6,485 nucleotides of DNA from Verrucomicrobiales bacterium (GTDB lineage: Bacteria > Verrucomicrobiota > Verrucomicrobiia > Verrucomicrobiales > V1-33): contig JALRGB010000541.1 in assembly GCA_023253575.1 (NCBI GenBank), positions 1 through 6,485 on the forward strand, in the 5' to 3' direction. The position numbers and the translations under genes were made by a program. Position 1 is the first letter of the stretch; each line of letters begins with the position of its first letter. This document shows, piece after piece, positions 3,700-6,485 of this stretch. The notes beneath the pieces were generated by a model, which saw only the letters and a program-made list of their open reading frames with translations, was not told where the DNA came from and did not search any database.

Positions 3700-6485
3700 T
3701 CAAGGAACCGAAATCATTCGCACTCGAAGATAACGCGGGACACCAGTACCCACTGCCACCGTGTCCGTGAGCTTGACCGTCTGCGTAAAACCATCCGAAG
3801 AAAGGATCTCCTCGTTGATTTCACCGGGATTTGGAAGTCTCCAGCTGGCCAGATCCGTACTGATCTGAACCGCATACGTCACCGGCCCCGGAGGTGTCAG
3901 CCGCGTGAACACCAGCGATTGACGACCCTCCTCAAACCCGATCACCGGCGGCGCCGCCGCTTGCGGAGCCCGTGGATCGGTCTGCAAGGCATACTCAACA
4001 TAATTGGAACGACCATCGCCATCAGGATCGTCCTCCAATCCCCCAATGCCCGGCCGGGCCGCCAGCCACGACGCCGGAGTGTCCTGAGCATAAACCATGA
4101 CCTCCGACGATCGCATCAGTAGCCCGTCACTGGCCGTCAAACGCACCGTATACGCACCGGGCTGCGAAAAGACCGCCGTCGCCGTCAAGGCATCCGCCGG
4201 TGTGATCACCGCCGTCCCCGGCCCAGCCACCACACTCCACTGCGTCGCCGCAGGCACACTCCCCCCCAGCCCGCCGTCCAGCACCCCGGACAAGAGCACC
4301 GCCGTGTACGCACCGGAAAAACCTCCCCGAACTCCGGGCCGCGGCGCACTCGCGCCATCATAAGCCGTCGGCGACCCGCCCAAAACCGCGCTCGCCCTCC
4401 AATTAGCCGCACCTCCCAACACCCCGACCGGAGCCAGTGGATCATATACCACCAGCGTCGCTCCCGCTCCATCCGTCGCCGGATACCAACTGTCACTAAA
4501 GGCCACCCCCGTTAACGGCGCCCCGCCCGCACCCACCACCGACAACAACTCTCCCCCATTCGCCAGACTGCCCGTGAAACGACCCAAAACCGGGCCCCGG
4601 CCACGCCCGTAACGCACCGCCACCGCCTCCGGATCACTCGCAATCACCACCGTGCCGCCCGGAGACAACGACAACGCCGACTCGCCCGCAATCGAATACG
4701 TAATGCCATCCGCTAGCCCCACCCCCAGCAAATCCACCGCCATCCCAGTCGGATTGTACAACTCAACAAACTCAAAATCCGAGGCTTCCCAAATCGGATT
4801 GACCGCCAATTCCACCGCCGTCGGCGCCGACGGGTTATAGTTGATTTCAGAAATCACCAACGATCCGGGGGTCGCCGGCGGATCCGTGGCATAACGCACA
4901 TTGAGCAGCCCCCCCCATTTGCTGATCAATGGAGGATTATTGGCACCCGTCAGCGCCGTGTGCGAAGGCTTGAAAGCGCGAGCCCTCACACGGACGCTGG
5001 ACGCCACCGTAATCGGCTCAGAATACACGAGGGTTCCCGGCGACAGCGATGGCACAAATCCAGGACCAGGCCCCACCGCTCCACCCGAGGGACGTGGGTC
5101 CTCCCCGTTCAATGTATAATAAATCGTCGCTCCAGCCGGCCCGGTCAGCGTGACCTTCGTGCCCACCGCCACATTGCTGTCGGGTAGCGAGGCCGTCACC
5201 TCGCCCACCCACTGCGTGTCAAAAAAATTCGCCCTCTGCTGCATCCAGTCTTTAATACGCTGAATCTCAGCAATTTGCCCTTGCACAGGATTATTGGAAG
5301 GAGCCGGATAAACCGTGCCCGTAAAGGGGCTGGTCCACGACCGCTTGGCCTGACGCCACCGACTAAAATCACGCGCCACCGCTTCATCACTCATTTGCGC
5401 CTGCAACGAATCAATCAAAGCATTGACCGACGCCGCCGAGAATGGCTGACCCGGCTTCCGCAAGGCCTGCCAACGGTCAATGTAACTCTGATAGAAATTC
5501 GGGTCGCGAAACAATCGGTTCCACCACGTAAAATTAAAGAAATCCGTCCCCTGATCATTCACCTTGGACCGCCACGTCTTAGGATCAAGGTCCCGTCCAT
5601 CCGTCGAACACAATGCCCGGTCAAAATCCCAGACCGGCCCAGGAAACATCTTCCCGCCCCGCTCCTTCGTCCAGTAACCACTTAAACGCAAAGCATCCAC
5701 ATTGAAGGTCCAGACATTATGTAAATGGTGATCAATCGCCTTCGGCACATCAAAATACGGCGCATAACCTAAGACCGGATCAGTGAAGGTCGTCTTCTGC
5801 AACGCATCATTAAATCGTTTGATGAACCCGGCCGGCAGCGGATTACTCGCCGTTGGCGCCGAGTTCTTAGCCAAAAACTGCTCCTGAGGATCACGCTGGG
5901 GTGATTTCACCTGCATCTCCCGAGGATAATAATACGCAAAACTCTGGCCCCCCGCCGAAAAACCCGAATCACCAGGGTCCAAACGGTCGACTTTCCAAAT
6001 CCACCCGCCCGATTGTGCCATTTCCCCGTTGTCGTACTTCTCCAACTTCCGCACATCCACCCGCTCCTTGTTACGCCTCACTTTCTCCATCACATTGTAC
6101 ACCCCGTAATAATCCCCGTTGGCCGTACCCGTGAAACTCAAGGAAGATCCAGTGACCTCCACAAAAACTTCCGCCATCCGCGTGCGACTCGCATACCGGC
6201 CTAACTGATTGCTCAAAGCATATGCCAATGGATTGTGAATCAACGAGCGGTCGAAATCAAAGGGCGCATGCAACACCCAGTCCGATTCACTCGGCATTCC
6301 CAGCAACGGGTACTGGCTCTGGTCCTCATTCCAAGCGTTGCGTGTCTCCAGATTCAAATTCATCTTGGCATTCCCCAAGGTGCTCGACCCCCGCTTATCA
6401 ATAACCGTGCGACTGGCTATCGTCGGCGGATTGGTCAAACGAGCCCGATTGTCCGGCCCCGCCGGATCCCAAACCCACATAAAGG
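3700..6485 (-). CDS. CotH-like multidomain exoprotein, N-terminus outside window
   Basis: The reading frame is open at the window edge: the codon before the ATG at 6480 is TTT (Phe), and FMWVWDP fits inside the CotH domain, so this is not the true start. Counting from that Met, residues 1-420 are a CotH-like kinase domain: RGSS-x5-K (30-39), YYGVYNVMEKV (124-134), IWKVDRLDPGDSGF (161-174), FNVDALRLSGYW (259-270) and PVWDFDRAL (282-290), whose acidic residues fit the Mg/ATP site. CotH of spore formers phosphorylates coat protein; the substrate here is unknown. Next come a chitobiase C-terminal-like beta domain (about 430-505, ATIYYTLNGEDP), a lamin-tail domain (about 540-705, LVISEINYNPSAP and FEFVELYNPTG), a PKD-like domain (about 720-798), a DDPDGDG calcium-type segment (817-823) continuing to TDPRAP, and a C-terminal beta region. 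No PEP-CTERM or LPXTG anchor is seen. It is presumably secreted. Confidence 0.88.
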   Translation of the reverse strand, partial: FMWVWDPAGPDNRARLTNPPTIASRTVIDKRGSSTLGNAKMNLNLETRNAWNEDQSQYPLLGMPSESDWVLHAPFDFDRSLIHNPLAYALSNQLGRYASRTRMAEVFVEVTGSSLSFTGTANGDYYGVYNVMEKVRRNKERVDVRKLEKYDNGEMAQSGGWIWKVDRLDPGDSGFSAGGQSFAYYYPREMQVKSPQRDPQEQFLAKNSAPTASNPLPAGFIKRFNDALQKTTFTDPVLGYAPYFDVPKAIDHHLHNVWTFNVDALRLSGYWTKERGGKMFPGPVWDFDRALCSTDGRDLDPKTWRSKVNDQGTDFFNFTWWNRLFRDPNFYQSYIDRWQALRKPGQPFSAASVNALIDSLQAQMSDEAVARDFSRWRQAKRSWTSPFTGTVYPAPSNNPVQGQIAEIQRIKDWMQQRANFFDTQWVGEVTASLPDSNVAVGTKVTLTGPAGATIYYTLNGEDPRPSGGAVGPGPGFVPSLSPGTLVYSEPITVASSVRVRARAFKPSHTALTGANNPPLISKWGGLLNVRYATDPPATPGSLVISEINYNPSAPTAVELAVNPIWEASDFEFVELYNPTGMAVDLLGVGLADGITYSIAGESALSLSPGGTVVIASDPEAVAVRYGRGRGPVLGRFTGSLANGGELLSVVGAGGAPLTGVAFSDSWYPATDGAGATLVVYDPLAPVGVLGGAANWRASAVLGGSPTAYDGASAPRPGVRGGFSGAYTAVLLSGVLDGGLGGSVPAATQWSVVAGPGTAVITPADALTATAVFSQPGAYTVRLTASDGLLMRSSEVMVYAQDTPASWLAARPGIGGLEDDPDGDGRSNYVEYALQTDPRAPQAAAPPVIGFEEGRQSLVFTRLTPPGPVTYAVQISTDLASWRLPNPGEINEEILSSDGFTQTVKLTDTVAVGTGVPRYLRVRMISVP

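Overview
The window looks like part of a Verrucomicrobiota chromosome, probably Verrucomicrobiales-like. This assignment is inferred from protein architecture, not from a search. The main clues are a large secreted CotH-type protein with chitobiase-like, lamin-tail and PKD-like modules and a 'DDPDGDG...NYVEYALQTDP' C-terminal segment, a layout familiar from that phylum. No phage, insertion sequence, CRISPR array or RNA gene was recognised.

Left part, + strand (1-1377): a compact housekeeping cluster, coaD - yceD/DUF177 - rpmF, with gaps of 13 and 12 bases. It covers coenzyme A synthesis, a ribosome-assembly-linked zinc-type protein and ribosomal protein L32. It closes with two consecutive hairpins, the second a clear intrinsic terminator. 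The plsX gene that often follows rpmF in other bacteria is absent.

Middle part, + strand (1456-3161): a second unit with a signal-less, NifM-like parvulin prolyl isomerase and a LOG-family nucleotide phosphoribohydrolase. It ends at a convergent boundary with GC-rich inverted repeats.

Right part, - strand (3196-6485): a CotH-like exoprotein whose N-terminus lies beyond the window, followed 84 bases downstream by a small putative lipoprotein with four canonical EF-hand loops. Both are predicted to be exported, so this half is concerned with the cell envelope or surface, possibly with calcium binding, whereas the + strand genes are cytoplasmic.

Two features run through the whole window. None of the visible starts has a convincing Shine-Dalgarno sequence. 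The + strand tends to carry more C than G whichever strand is coding, and it contains several C7-C8 tracts. I found no convincing new multi-gene system. The points most worth checking are the NifM-like isomerase, the CotH exoprotein with its EF-hand neighbour, and the degenerate second half of the YceD protein.
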